This document shows, in pieces, positions 34,201 to 43,846 of a DNA stretch of 58,244 bases; position 1 is the stretch's first letter; every line of letters begins with the position of its first letter. The stretch comes from Phytobacter massiliensis JC163. GTDB taxonomy: Bacteria > Pseudomonadota > Gammaproteobacteria > Enterobacterales > Enterobacteriaceae. Position numbers and translations under genes: made by a program. A model generated the notes under the pieces. That model did not search any database and was not told the origin of the DNA. It saw nothing but the letters and a program-made list of their open reading frames with translations. The DNA is taken from assembly GCF_000321045.1 (NCBI RefSeq), contig NZ_HE578949.1, positions 163,205-221,448 on the forward strand, read 5' to 3'.

Positions 34201-34890
34201 ATGGCAAGACGCATTCTGGTCGTGGAAGATGAAGCGCCAATTCGTGAGATGGTGTGCTTTGTACTCGAGCAAAACGGTTTTCAGCCTGTCGAAGCGGAAG
34301 ATTATGACAGCGCGGTGAATCAACTTAATGAACCCTGGCCCGATCTCATTTTGCTCGACTGGATGCTGCCCGGCGGTTCAGGCATTCAGTTTATTAAACA
34401 TCTTAAGCGCGAAGCCATGACCCGCGATATTCCGGTGATGATGCTGACCGCGCGCGGCGAGGAAGAGGACCGCGTACGCGGCCTGGAGACCGGCGCCGAT
34501 GATTACATCACCAAACCCTTTTCGCCAAAAGAGCTGGTGGCGCGTATCAAAGCCGTGATGCGCCGCATCTCCCCTATGGCCGTGGAAGAGGTGATTGAGA
34601 TGCAGGGGCTCAGCCTCGATCCCAGTTCGCACCGGGTGATGACCGGCGAAAACCCGCTGGACATGGGGCCGACGGAGTTTAAGCTGTTGCACTTCTTTAT
34701 GACCCACCCGGAACGCGTCTACAGCCGCGAGCAGCTGCTGAACCACGTCTGGGGAACCAACGTCTATGTAGAAGACAGGACAGTGGACGTGCATATTCGC
34801 CGCCTGCGTAAAGCGCTGGAACACAGCGGTCACGACCGCATGGTGCAAACCGTTCGCGGCACGGGCTACCGTTTTTCGGCCCGATTCTAA
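34201..34890 (+). CDS. phoB: Phosphate response regulator PhoB
   Basis: PhoB activates the Pho regulon when phosphorylated by PhoR. The 229 residues equal the E. coli length and are almost identical. The receiver domain has acidic residues Glu9/Asp10, phosphoacceptor Asp53 (LLDWMLPGG), and Thr and Lys in MLTARGEE and ITKPFSPKE. The OmpR-type winged helix (about 130-229) includes [11 protein letters not shown] and [19 protein letters not shown]. It lies 20 bases before phoR and has its own Pho box. Confidence 0.99.
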   Translation: MARRILVVEDEAPIREMVCFVLEQNGFQPVEAEDYDSAVNQLNEPWPDLILLDWMLPGGSGIQFIKHLKREAMTRDIPVMMLTARGEEEDRVRGLETGADDYITKPFSPKELVARIKAVMRRISPMAVEEVIEMQGLSLDPSSHRVMTGENPLDMGPTEFKLLHFFMTHPERVYSREQLLNHVWGTNVYVEDRTVDVHIRRLRKALEHSGHDRMVQTVRGTGYRFSARF

Positions 34891-34910
34891 AATTCAAAGG
34901 AGTGTGACGC

Positions 34911-36200
34911 GTGCTGGAACGGCTGTCATGGAAAAGGCTGGTACTCGAACTCGTTCTGTGTTGTCTACCGGCCGCGCTGCTGGGGGCATTTTTTGGGTAT
35001 CTGCCGTGGTTTTTACTGGTGGCGGTAACCGGGCTGCTCGCGTGGCATTTCTGGAATCTGATGCGGCTGTCGTGGTGGCTGTGGGTTGATAAAAGCATGA
35101 CGCCGCCGCCGGGCAAAGGCAGCTGGGAGCCGCTGTTGTACGGCCTGCACCAGATGCAGATGCGTAACAAAAAGCGCCGTCGCGAGCTGGGAAACCTGAT
35201 CAAGCGGTTTCGCAGCGGCGCGGAGTCGTTGCCTGACGCGGTGGTGCTCACCACCGAAGAGGGGGCGATTTTCTGGTGTAACGGCCTGGCGCAACAGCTG
35301 CTGAATTTGCGCTGGCCGGATGATAACGGCCAGAATATCCTCAACCTGCTGCGCTACCCTGAATTTACCCGCTATCTGAAAACGCAGGACTTTTCCCGCC
35401 CGCTGCATCTGGTGCTCAACAATGGCCGCCACCTTGAATTTCGCGTCATGCCCTACAGCGAGCAGCAATTGCTGATGGTCGCGCGGGACGTAACGCAGAT
35501 GCACCAGCTTGAAGGGGCGCGCCGCAACTTCTTCGCCAACGTCAGCCATGAGCTTCGCACGCCGTTGACGGTATTGCAGGGCTACCTGGAGATGATGCAG
35601 GAGCAGACGCTGGAAGGGCCGCCGCGCGATAAAGCGCTGCACACGATGCGCGAGCAGACATCGCGTATGGAAGGGCTGGTTAAGCAGCTGCTTACCCTGT
35701 CGAAAATTGAAGCCGCCCCCACGCTGCCGCCTAATGAGGTCATCGACGTGCCGATGATGCTGCGGGTAGTAGAGCGGGAAGCGCAGACCCTGAGCCAGAA
35801 AAAGCAGACTTTTGAATTCGAGGTCGACCCCGCGCTTAAGGTCATGGGCAATGACGAGCAGCTACGCAGCGCCGTTTCCAACCTGGTGTATAACGCGGTG
35901 AACCATACGCCTGCGGGCACCCACATTACCGTGCGCTGGCAGCAGGTGCCGCAGGGGGCGCAGTTCAGCGTTGAAGATAACGGGCCGGGCATTGCCGCCG
36001 AGCATATTCCGCGCCTGACGGAGCGTTTTTATCGTGTCGACAAGGCCCGCTCCCGGCAGACCGGCGGCAGCGGCCTGGGGCTGGCGATTGTAAAACACGC
36101 GCTCAATCATCACGATGCCCGCCTTGAAATTGACAGTACCCCCGGCAAAGGCACCCGTTTTAGCTTTGTCCTGCCTGAACGGCTGGTTGCGAAGCTTTAA
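34911..36200 (+). CDS. phoR: Phosphate sensor kinase PhoR
   Basis: PhoR is the inner-membrane histidine kinase/phosphatase for PhoB and is signalled through PstSCAB-PhoU. The 429-residue protein has two N-terminal helices (about 10-30 and 32-55), a PAS domain (about 100-190) and the H box [13 protein letters not shown] with His213. Its ATPase domain has the N box ([10 protein letters not shown]), DNGPGI and [12 protein letters not shown]. The start is a GTG at 34911 after an AAGGAG site, as in E. coli. Confidence 0.98.
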   Translation: MLERLSWKRLVLELVLCCLPAALLGAFFGYLPWFLLVAVTGLLAWHFWNLMRLSWWLWVDKSMTPPPGKGSWEPLLYGLHQMQMRNKKRRRELGNLIKRFRSGAESLPDAVVLTTEEGAIFWCNGLAQQLLNLRWPDDNGQNILNLLRYPEFTRYLKTQDFSRPLHLVLNNGRHLEFRVMPYSEQQLLMVARDVTQMHQLEGARRNFFANVSHELRTPLTVLQGYLEMMQEQTLEGPPRDKALHTMREQTSRMEGLVKQLLTLSKIEAAPTLPPNEVIDVPMMLRVVEREAQTLSQKKQTFEFEVDPALKVMGNDEQLRSAVSNLVYNAVNHTPAGTHITVRWQQVPQGAQFSVEDNGPGIAAEHIPRLTERFYRVDKARSRQTGGSGLGLAIVKHALNHHDARLEIDSTPGKGTRFSFVLPERLVAKL

Positions 36201-36250
36201 CCCGCCCGGTTTTCCACTTCTCCCTTAACGGGAGGGGCCGGGTAAAGGTA

Positions 36251-36394
36251 TCAGGCTCTCGGGCTTGATACCGCTGCCTTGGCTGTCAGCTTTTCTTTCC
36301 ATTCACGCCAGTTGTGCTGTTTTTGCCGTTTCGCGCCCGCTGTTTTGGCGGGTGAAGATCGCTTTGCCTGTTTTTTGTTCGCATGATTAGCCAT
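36251..36394 (-). CDS. Possible 47-residue strongly basic small protein
   Basis: Antisense to the phoR-brnQ spacer, an ATG at 36394 opens 47 codons beginning MANHANKKQAKRSSPAKTAG and including KRQKQHNWREWKEKL. Lys, Arg, Ala and Gln dominate, so the product would be very basic, like a ribosome- or nucleic-acid-associated peptide. Upstream GAG and an A-rich stretch give only a weak ribosome site. I do not recognise it. The composition looks coding rather than random, but without conservation data this stays tentative. Confidence 0.4.
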   Translation of the reverse strand: MANHANKKQAKRSSPAKTAGAKRQKQHNWREWKEKLTAKAAVSSPRA

Positions 36395-36682
36395 CTGTTT
36401 TTTCTCAACGCAGTACGATCGTCTTGTTCGAAAGCAATAACTGGCATAACTCTCTGGTTTTGCGATCCCATATTGCCTTTAAACGTTATAAGCGTTTAAA
36501 TTGCGCCCCGTCCGTCGTCAGACCGACTGTTTTTGCGTGGAAAATCGAAAAACTATTCTCCGCCACGCAGAGCGGGAAGTATTTCCCGCTGCGTTTTACG
36601 GTTATTTCCGCCTGATTGTTCCGTAGAAAAAAGGCGAAAATTTCAACACTTACACCACCACATCCACAGGCAGTAAACGTTT
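36395..36682 (+). promoter_or_regulatory. brnQ leader region
   Basis: This 288-base stretch has no gene that I can support. It contains a palindrome TTTAAACG-N7-CGTTTAAA (36478-36500) and a GCGGGAA-GTA-TTTCCCGC hairpin near 36572-36590. Both lie upstream of brnQ and could be regulatory. The regulator is unknown. Confidence 0.4.
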
Positions 36683-38002
36683 ATGACCCATCGTTTAAAA
36701 CCACGAGACATTGTTGCTCTGGGCTTTATGACTTTTGCGCTGTTCGTCGGCGCAGGCAATATTATTTTCCCACCGATGGTGGGGTTACAGGCAGGCGAAC
36801 ACGTCTGGACCGCCGCTATTGGCTTTCTTATTACCGCCGTGGGCCTGCCTGTGTTGACCGTGGTGGCGCTGGCGAAAGTGGGCGGCGGAGTGGACAGCCT
36901 GAGCACGCCAATCGGTAAAGTGGCTGGCGTTCTGCTGGCGACGGTCTGCTATCTGGCGGTTGGCCCGCTGTTTGCGACGCCGCGTACCGCGACCGTTTCG
37001 TTTGAGGTGGGCATTGCCCCTCTGACCGGTGACGGCACGCTGCCGCTGCTTATCTACAGCGTGATTTACTTTACGCTGGTGATCCTGATTTCGCTCTATC
37101 CGGGCAAGCTGCTGGATACCGTGGGCAATTTCCTTGCGCCGCTGAAAATTATCGCGCTGATTATTTTGTCGGTTGCGGCGATTGTCTGGCCTGTTGGCCC
37201 CATCAGCCACGCGATGGAAGCTTACCAGCACGCGGCGTTTTCTAACGGTTTTGTGAATGGCTACCTGACCATGGATACCCTGGGTGCGATGGTCTTCGGT
37301 ATCGTTATTGTTAACGCGGCGCGTTCACGCGGCGTTACCGAAGCGCGTCTGCTGACCCGCTATACCGTCTGGGCGGGCCTGATGGCGGGCGTCGGCCTGA
37401 CGCTGCTCTATCTGGCCCTGTTCCGTCTTGGTTCAGATAGCTCGACGCTGGTGGATCAGTCAGCCAACGGCGCGGCTATCCTGCATGCTTACGTTGCCCA
37501 TACGTTTGGCGGCGCGGGCAGCTTCCTGCTGGCAGCGCTGATTTTCCTCGCCTGTCTGGTGACGGCGGTGGGCCTGACCTGCGCCTGCGCCGAGTTCTTC
37601 GCCCAGTATCTGCCGCTCTCTTACCGCACGCTGGTGTTTATTCTCGGCATTTTCTCGATGGCGGTATCGAATCTGGGGCTGAGCCACCTGATTCAGATCT
37701 CCATTCCGGTGCTGACGATGATCTACCCGCCCTGTATCGCACTGGTGGTATTAAGCTTTACCCGTCAGTGGTGGCATAATTCGACCCGCGTTATTGCTCC
37801 GGCAATGTTTATCAGCCTGCTGTTTGGCGTGCTGGACGGCATTAAAGCCTCGGCCTTTAGCGGTGTGCTTCCCGTCTGGACCCAGCGTCTGCCGCTGGCG
37901 GAGCAGGGGCTGGCCTGGCTGATGCCGACGCTGGTGATGGTGATTCTGGCCGCGGTCTGGGATCGCGTCGCCGGTCGCCAGGTGACCTCCAGCGCACATT
38001 GA
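36683..38002 (+). CDS. brnQ: Branched-chain amino acid transporter BrnQ
   Basis: BrnQ is the LIVCS-family sodium/proton symporter for leucine, valine and isoleucine in the inner membrane. The 439 residues equal the E. coli length. About 12 helices are evident, and [21 protein letters not shown] near residue 15 is the family signature, followed by [21 protein letters not shown] 36683 gives [15 protein letters not shown] strong terminator follows, then proY. Confidence 0.97.
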   Translation: MTHRLKPRDIVALGFMTFALFVGAGNIIFPPMVGLQAGEHVWTAAIGFLITAVGLPVLTVVALAKVGGGVDSLSTPIGKVAGVLLATVCYLAVGPLFATPRTATVSFEVGIAPLTGDGTLPLLIYSVIYFTLVILISLYPGKLLDTVGNFLAPLKIIALIILSVAAIVWPVGPISHAMEAYQHAAFSNGFVNGYLTMDTLGAMVFGIVIVNAARSRGVTEARLLTRYTVWAGLMAGVGLTLLYLALFRLGSDSSTLVDQSANGAAILHAYVAHTFGGAGSFLLAALIFLACLVTAVGLTCACAEFFAQYLPLSYRTLVFILGIFSMAVSNLGLSHLIQISIPVLTMIYPPCIALVVLSFTRQWWHNSTRVIAPAMFISLLFGVLDGIKASAFSGVLPVWTQRLPLAEQGLAWLMPTLVMVILAAVWDRVAGRQVTSSAH

Positions 38003-38027
38003 TTCGCAGTGTGGTAACATTTGCCAA

Positions 38028-38056
38028 CCACGGGGCTTACGGCCCCGTGGTTTTTT
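38028..38056 (+). terminator. Rho-independent terminator of brnQ
   Basis: CCACGGGGC/GCCCCGTGG, a nine-base-pair stem, is followed by TTTTTT. It lies 25 bases after the brnQ stop. Confidence 0.92.
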
Positions 38057-38089
38057 GTTTTTAATTTTTACATCCTGGAACGGGACACC

Positions 38090-39451
38090 ATGGAAAGCAC
38101 AAACAAGCTAAAGCGGGGGCTAAGCACCCGACACATCCGCTTTATGGCCCTCGGCTCGGCAATTGGCACCGGGCTTTTTTATGGCTCCGCCGACGCGATT
38201 AAAATGGCGGGCCCCAGCGTGCTGCTGGCCTATATCATCGGCGGCGCGGCAGCCTATATCATCATGCGCGCGCTGGGCGAAATGTCGGTGCATAACCCTT
38301 CCGCCAGCTCCTTTTCGCGCTACGCTCAGGACTATCTTGGCCCGCTGGCGGGCTACATCACCGGGTGGACCTACTGTTTTGAAATCCTGATTGTGGCGAT
38401 TGCCGATGTCACCGCGTTCGGCATCTATATGGGCGTCTGGTTTCCTGCCGTGCCGCACTGGATCTGGGTATTGAGCGTTGTGCTGATTATCTGCGCCATT
38501 AACCTGATGAGCGTGAAGGTGTTTGGCGAGCTGGAGTTCTGGTTCTCTTTCTTTAAAGTCGCCACCATTATCATCATGATTGTTGCCGGGTTCGGCATCA
38601 TTATCTGGGGGATCGGCAACGGCGGCCAGCCGACAGGCATTCATAACCTGTGGAGCAACGGCGGCTTCTTTAGCAACGGCTGGCTGGGTATGGTGATGTC
38701 CTTACAGATGGTGATGTTCGCCTACGGCGGAATCGAGATCATCGGCATCACCGCCGGTGAGGCGAAAGACCCTGAAAAATCCATTCCCCGCGCCATTAAC
38801 TCTGTGCCGATGCGTATTCTGGTGTTCTATGTGGGTACGCTGTTCGTGATTATGTCCATCTACCCGTGGAACCAGGTGGGCACCAACGGCAGCCCGTTTG
38901 TGCTGACTTTCCAGCATATGGGCATTACCTTCGCCGCCAGTATTCTGAACTTTGTGGTGCTTACCGCTTCGCTGTCAGCCATTAACTCCGATGTTTTCGG
39001 CGTGGGGCGTATGCTGCACGGGATGGCGGAGCAGGGCAGCGCGCCGAAGGTGTTCGCTAAAACCTCCCGTCGCGGTATTCCGTGGGTGACGGTGCTGGTG
39101 ATGACCGTTGCGCTGCTGTTTGCGGTCTATCTGAACTACATCATGCCGGAGAACGTCTTCCTGGTGATCGCCTCGCTGGCGACCTTCGCCACGGTATGGG
39201 TGTGGATCATGATTTTGCTGTCGCAAATCGCCTTCCGCCGCCGCCTGCCGCCGGAAGAGGCGAAAGCGCTAAAATTCAAGGTGCCGGGCGGTATTGTCAC
39301 CACGACGGTGGGCCTGCTGTTCCTTGTCTTCATTATCGCGCTGATTGGTTACCACCCGGATACCCGTATCTCACTGTACGTAGGGTTCACGTGGATAGCG
39401 CTGCTGCTGGTGGGCTGGAAGTTCAAGGCAAAGCCGGTGCTGGATAAGTAA
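38090..39451 (+). CDS. proY: Proline-specific APC-family permease ProY
   Basis: ProY is an inner-membrane amino acid permease of the APC superfamily, often a cryptic proline transporter. The protein of about 453 residues has 12 helices. Family signatures are [20 protein letters not shown] at the start and [20 protein letters not shown] around residue 215. ATG 38090 ([12 protein letters not shown]) is chosen over the upstream frame, which crosses the brnQ terminator. The site CATCCTGGAAC before it is weak. It is convergent with the MORN/Sel1 gene, with a hairpin between. Confidence 0.94.
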   Translation: MESTNKLKRGLSTRHIRFMALGSAIGTGLFYGSADAIKMAGPSVLLAYIIGGAAAYIIMRALGEMSVHNPSASSFSRYAQDYLGPLAGYITGWTYCFEILIVAIADVTAFGIYMGVWFPAVPHWIWVLSVVLIICAINLMSVKVFGELEFWFSFFKVATIIIMIVAGFGIIIWGIGNGGQPTGIHNLWSNGGFFSNGWLGMVMSLQMVMFAYGGIEIIGITAGEAKDPEKSIPRAINSVPMRILVFYVGTLFVIMSIYPWNQVGTNGSPFVLTFQHMGITFAASILNFVVLTASLSAINSDVFGVGRMLHGMAEQGSAPKVFAKTSRRGIPWVTVLVMTVALLFAVYLNYIMPENVFLVIASLATFATVWVWIMILLSQIAFRRRLPPEEAKALKFKVPGGIVTTTVGLLFLVFIIALIGYHPDTRISLYVGFTWIALLLVGWKFKAKPVLDK

Positions 39452-39457
39452 CAAAAT

Positions 39458-39483
39458 GCCCGGGGCGCGGATGCGCCCCGGGC
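39458..39483 (-). terminator. GC-rich hairpin between proY and the MORN/Sel1 gene
   Basis: GCCCGGGGCGC-GGAT-GCGCCCCGGGC is a perfect 11-base-pair stem. The only T run (ATTTTGT) lies on the minus-strand exit, so it mainly serves the minus-strand gene but may act on both. Confidence 0.7.
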
Positions 39484-39497
39484 GACGTGGAGGGAGC

Positions 39498-41738
39498 TTA
39501 TTTGCCTGATGAGGCCAAATGCGCTTTAAGCTTCGCAATGCGTTCCTGAACGAAGTCTGATCCAGGATACTTTTTCTCAAGCGCACGATAATAACCCATC
39601 GCTTTTTCACCGTCCTGAGCGACGCCGATACCGTAGCCATATATTTTAGCGAGTATACCTAACGCCCCTGTCTCTTCTTCATTTCCTGCCGCTTTATCCA
39701 GCCACAACAGCGCCTTATTCATATCTGATTTTGGACTGCGGTATTGCGCATCGCAGCTGGACATGATTTGCTGGCACACCTCAACAGGCAACAGGTCAAC
39801 CCCCAGCCGGTACTGTGCCTGAACATCGCCAGCCTCCGCGGCCTGTTCGTTGTATTTCCGGAACTTAGGCAGATCTGGCGCAATGACGTCCTTTTTGCCG
39901 CTCAGATAGAGCCGGGAGAGCCAGGCAAGCGCATCGCTATTTTTCTGGTTAGCGGCTTTTAACATCCAGGATTCAGCCTGTTTAAATTCAGAACAGCCGT
40001 CGTAATAGAGGCCAAGCTGAGTCTGAGCACCAGCGTCGCCTTTTTTCGCCTGCGCTTTCACGTCGTCGGGGTTTTCCAGCAGCTTCATGGCATCGCAACC
40101 CGCAGCAATCAGCTTGCCGCTTTTATATTTTTTAATCGACGGCTGGTTGTTAACAAATTTATTAACATCGGATAAGCCAGCGCTCCATTTTTCCAGGATC
40201 AATTCGCCGGTTTCCGGATCGTACTGTTTACGCAGGCCGTTTTCAAAGCCCTCTTTATAGGTGGTTTCGAGGATCAACTTACCGGTTGCCTCATCCCACT
40301 TTTTGGTCAGCCCGGAGGGCTGATAGCTATCGTAGTGCGCCTCTGAGATTAACTTACCGGTTTTTTCACTCCAGCGTTTCCGGACGCTCCCATCGTTATC
40401 CTTGTTATAGATAACTTCGCTTAGCGGACTGCCAGCCTGCGTCCACTTTTTCTCCAGCACGGTCGCGCCGTGGTTATACTCTTCCTCAAGGATCAGCTGG
40501 CCGTTTTCAGCCCATTCCTGATGCTTCCCATTTTCTTTGCCGTTCTCGTCATACTGTTTGCTGGAGGCTTGTTTGCCATTTTGATACCACTTTTCAACAG
40601 CAATTTTCCGATCGTGTTGATAAGTCTCTTTTGAGATCAGGGTGCCATTTTCAAGATAGTCTTCCTGCAGACCGTCTTGTTTACCCTGCTGGTCATAATG
40701 TCTCAGGCTCTGAAGTTGACCACTGGCGTAGTACTCTTTACTGTCGCCGACGGTATGGCCGTCTTTATAGAACTTCTCGGTTTGTACTTTTCCGTCAGCA
40801 AAGTAATCAACGTATTTTCCGTCATAGTTGCCCTTAAGGTAGCTGTGCTCACGCAGCAGCTCCCCGTTGCTGCCGTAATGATTGCAGGGGCCGTCTGCAT
40901 GCTCGCCATCTTTAAAATTGCTTTCGCTTGCTACCGTGCCGTTGTCGTTCCATTCAACGAATTTGCCGTCAGGTTCACCGTTTTTATAGCTAAACTTCTG
41001 CGACGGTTTGCCGTTCTTATGCCAGGCCTCAAATTCACCCTGTCGATAACCATTATCGTCATAGGTCAGTTGCGCTGCTTTTTGCCCTGTACGATGCCAG
41101 GCGGTGAAGGGGCCGATGAATTTCTGCGAACTGAAATCAGGCGTATCCGTATAGCCTTCAAACGCTTTGGTTTTGCCTTCGCCAGAAAGGTCGAGATTGT
41201 CGCCCAGGTACCAACCGGTGACTTTCCAGCTTTTGTCATCTTTGCCTTTGGTTAAGGGCAACCGGATAAAGAAACCGGCGGCGTCAGCGGCGTCTTTACG
41301 GTCGACAAGGTAAAGCTGAGAGAGGTTGCCGCCAACCCACAGGATTGAGTCATCAATAACAAACTTGCTGTCGCAAATCTCTTTATTACACACTTCAATT
41401 TTACTGGCCATCTGTGAGCCTTTGCTCTCACAAGAGGTCGCGGTAAAACGGAAATAGTACTCGTTTTTCGCTTGTTTCCAGATCTCACGCAGGCGCTTTT
41501 CGTAGTTCTCCTGCGACAGTTTTAATGAATCGGCGGTCACGTAAAGGGTGTCCTTACCGCAGGGAGAATCACTGTTGAGATAAATTCTTTCGGCGCTAAT
41601 CAGTCCGCCTTGCTCATTGAGTGCCCCGCTGGCAACTTTCATCCTCTCGATCTGTGCGACAAACTGAACTGTATCGTTGGCAAAAGCCGTGCCGCCGATC
41701 GCCGCCAGCAACGTAAAAGTAAATATATTTAATTTCAT
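39498..41738 (-). CDS. Exported MORN-2 (YwqK-like) and Sel1 repeat protein of unknown function
   Basis: The 746-residue protein starts with a signal peptide (MKLNIFTFTLLAAIGGTAFA|ND). An N-terminal domain (21-205) has cysteines at 60, 103, 117 and 122, which could pair in the periplasm. Residues 208-530 are about 13 copies of a 22-25-residue repeat with a core like GKxxEWxxNGxxxxExxYKNG (GEFEAWHKNGKPSQKFSYKN, GKYVDYFADGKVQTEKFYKD). This is the MORN-2/YwqK pattern. The C-terminus (about 560-730) has Sel1-type helical repeats (DAGAQTQLGLYYDGC, DVQAQYRLGVDLL, GALGILAKIYGYG). Both repeat types serve as binding scaffolds. No toxin partner is nearby. The gene is visibly AT-richer than proY and malZ, hinting at transfer. 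AAGGAC precedes the ATG. Confidence 0.85.
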   Translation of the reverse strand: MKLNIFTFTLLAAIGGTAFANDTVQFVAQIERMKVASGALNEQGGLISAERIYLNSDSPCGKDTLYVTADSLKLSQENYEKRLREIWKQAKNEYYFRFTATSCESKGSQMASKIEVCNKEICDSKFVIDDSILWVGGNLSQLYLVDRKDAADAAGFFIRLPLTKGKDDKSWKVTGWYLGDNLDLSGEGKTKAFEGYTDTPDFSSQKFIGPFTAWHRTGQKAAQLTYDDNGYRQGEFEAWHKNGKPSQKFSYKNGEPDGKFVEWNDNGTVASESNFKDGEHADGPCNHYGSNGELLREHSYLKGNYDGKYVDYFADGKVQTEKFYKDGHTVGDSKEYYASGQLQSLRHYDQQGKQDGLQEDYLENGTLISKETYQHDRKIAVEKWYQNGKQASSKQYDENGKENGKHQEWAENGQLILEEEYNHGATVLEKKWTQAGSPLSEVIYNKDNDGSVRKRWSEKTGKLISEAHYDSYQPSGLTKKWDEATGKLILETTYKEGFENGLRKQYDPETGELILEKWSAGLSDVNKFVNNQPSIKKYKSGKLIAAGCDAMKLLENPDDVKAQAKKGDAGAQTQLGLYYDGCSEFKQAESWMLKAANQKNSDALAWLSRLYLSGKKDVIAPDLPKFRKYNEQAAEAGDVQAQYRLGVDLLPVEVCQQIMSSCDAQYRSPKSDMNKALLWLDKAAGNEEETGALGILAKIYGYGIGVAQDGEKAMGYYRALEKKYPGSDFVQERIAKLKAHLASSGK

Positions 41739-41951
41739 TGATCGTCCTTGTCATAAATAATGCATCCTGGTTCGTTGCGGATTCTACCCTGCGTGTGACA
41801 AAGACGCGTCCGTGCTGCGCATTATTTCAGATAATGCATGGGGTTTTCGCGTGCGCCCTGGCTCTCACCCCCCCTGAAAGCGCAGAAAAGAGGAGTCGGC
41901 GACGGCGCGGTTGTGCAAAAGTGGGAGCCTTTATAACAAAGGGGAAAGTGA

Positions 41952-43766
41952 ATGTTGCATGCCTGGCATCTGCCCGTCGCGCCGTTTGTGAAACAGAATG
42001 GCGACCAGTTAGTTATCACTCTCTGGCTTACCGGTAATGCGCTGCCGACGCGCGTTACGCTGCGCACGGAAATCGATAATGAAGAGACCTCGGTGCCGAT
42101 GCGCCGCGTGCGCCTTTCCCCCCAGCCGGGCGTGACGGCCTGGCGAGGGGCGATTTCGCTCGCCAGCGGGCAGGCCCGCCGCCGTTACAGCTTTAAACTA
42201 CTGTGGCAGGACAGGCAGCAGTGGTTTACCCCGCAGGGGCTGTGCGCTTTTCCCCCGGCAAGGCTGGAGCAATTTGCGCTGGATTGCCCGGATGACGGCC
42301 CGCAGTGGGTCGCCGACCAGGTCTTTTACCAGATCTTTCCCGACCGATTCGCCCGCAGCCGCCACTATCATGTGGCGCAGGAGGCCTATTACCACCATGC
42401 CGCCGGGCGCGATATCGTGCTGCGTGAGTGGGACGAGCCGCTGACCGGCGAGGCGGGCGGCTCAACCTTCTATGGCGGCACTCTCGACGGCATTAGCGAA
42501 AAGCTGCCGTACCTGCGCAGGCTGGGGGTGACCGCGCTCTATCTGAATCCGGTGTTTGTCGCCCCCAGCGTGCATAAATACGATACCGAAGACTATCGCC
42601 ACGTTGACCCGCGCTTTGGCGGCGACGAAGCGCTGCTACGCCTGCGACAAAATACACGCCGTCTTGGCATGAAGCTGGTGCTGGACGGCGTCTTCAACCA
42701 TAGCGGCGACTCCCACGCCTGGTTCGACAGGCATAATCGCGGCACGTCCGGCGCCTGCCATAATCCCGGTTCCGCCTGGCGGACATGGTATAGCTTTAAC
42801 GAAGATGGTACCGCCCGCGACTGGCTTGGCTACCCCAGCCTGCCCAAGCTGGATTACCAGTCGCCCACCCTGGTGGACGAGATGTATCAGGGGGAAGAGA
42901 GCGTGGTGCGCCACTGGCTCAAGGCGCCCTGGCAGATGGATGGCTGGCGGCTTGATGTGGTGCACATGCTGGGGGAGGCGGGCGGGGCGCGCAATAACTT
43001 GCGCCACGTGACGGGTATTACGCGGGCGGCAAAAGAGACGCAGCCTCAGGCCTACGTGGTAGGCGAGCACTTTGGCGATGCGCGCCAGTGGCTGCAGGCG
43101 GACGCGGAAGACGCGGCGATGAACTATCGCGGGTTCACCTTTCCCCTATGGGCGTTTCTTGCCAGCAGCGATATTTCTATGGACCCCCAGCGCATCGATG
43201 CGCAAACCTGCATGGCCTGGATGGATAATTACCGCGCCGGGCTTTCCCATCAGCAGCAGCTGCGGATGTTTAACCAGCTCGACAGCCACGATACCCCGCG
43301 TTTTAAAACGGTGCTGGGCAGGGAGGTGGCGCGCCTGCCGCTGGCGGTGGTCTGGCTCTTTAGCTGGCCTGGCGTACCCTGCATCTATTACGGCGACGAA
43401 GTGGGGCTGGACGGCGCGAACGATCCTTTTTGCCGTAAACCTTTTCCCTGGAACAACGCAGATCAGGATGCCGGGCTGCTGGCGCTCTACCAGCGCATGA
43501 CGCGGCTTCGCAAACGCAGCCGGGCGCTGCGCTATGGCGGCTGTCAGGTGATTTACGCGCAGGAAGATGTGGTGGTGTTTTTACGGCTGTATCAGCAAGA
43601 GCATGTCCTGATCGCCATTAACCGGGGAGACGCCTGCGAAGTGGTATTGCCGCCAACACCGCTGCTGAATGTAAAAATGTGGCACGGTAAAGAGGGCAAG
43701 GGCACCTTGCAGGGGGATGTTCTATCGCTTCCGGGCATATCGGCAACGGTATGGCAGGGAAATTAA
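41952..43766 (+). CDS. malZ: Maltodextrin glucosidase MalZ
   Basis: MalZ removes glucose from the reducing end of maltodextrins in the cytosol. The 604-residue length matches E. coli. An N-terminal beta domain (1-115) precedes a GH13 barrel. Conserved regions are [11 protein letters not shown] (I), [12 protein letters not shown] with the nucleophile Asp (II), VVGEHFGDA with the acid Glu (III) and QLDSHDTPR (IV). A C-terminal beta domain ends the protein. The ATG at 41952 follows GGGGAAAG. No clear MalT boxes could be placed in the leader. It is divergent from the MORN/Sel1 gene. Confidence 0.97.
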   Translation: MLHAWHLPVAPFVKQNGDQLVITLWLTGNALPTRVTLRTEIDNEETSVPMRRVRLSPQPGVTAWRGAISLASGQARRRYSFKLLWQDRQQWFTPQGLCAFPPARLEQFALDCPDDGPQWVADQVFYQIFPDRFARSRHYHVAQEAYYHHAAGRDIVLREWDEPLTGEAGGSTFYGGTLDGISEKLPYLRRLGVTALYLNPVFVAPSVHKYDTEDYRHVDPRFGGDEALLRLRQNTRRLGMKLVLDGVFNHSGDSHAWFDRHNRGTSGACHNPGSAWRTWYSFNEDGTARDWLGYPSLPKLDYQSPTLVDEMYQGEESVVRHWLKAPWQMDGWRLDVVHMLGEAGGARNNLRHVTGITRAAKETQPQAYVVGEHFGDARQWLQADAEDAAMNYRGFTFPLWAFLASSDISMDPQRIDAQTCMAWMDNYRAGLSHQQQLRMFNQLDSHDTPRFKTVLGREVARLPLAVVWLFSWPGVPCIYYGDEVGLDGANDPFCRKPFPWNNADQDAGLLALYQRMTRLRKRSRALRYGGCQVIYAQEDVVVFLRLYQQEHVLIAINRGDACEVVLPPTPLLNVKMWHGKEGKGTLQGDVLSLPGISATVWQGN

Positions 43767-43846
43767 AGCGATAAAGCGCAACGGGATAGCCTGAATGTGA
43801 CATTTTGTGCCAAAGTATTAGCACGCCCCGGAATTCAGGTGAAAAC

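Noticed and set aside
39498-41738. Toxin-antitoxin operon around the YwqK-type protein
   Set aside because: No toxin gene is adjacent on either side (proY and malZ are housekeeping genes), and the protein is exported.
41739-41951. MalT boxes in front of malZ
   Set aside because: Only a poor, reverse-oriented GGGG-TGAG-like stretch was seen; it does not meet the consensus.
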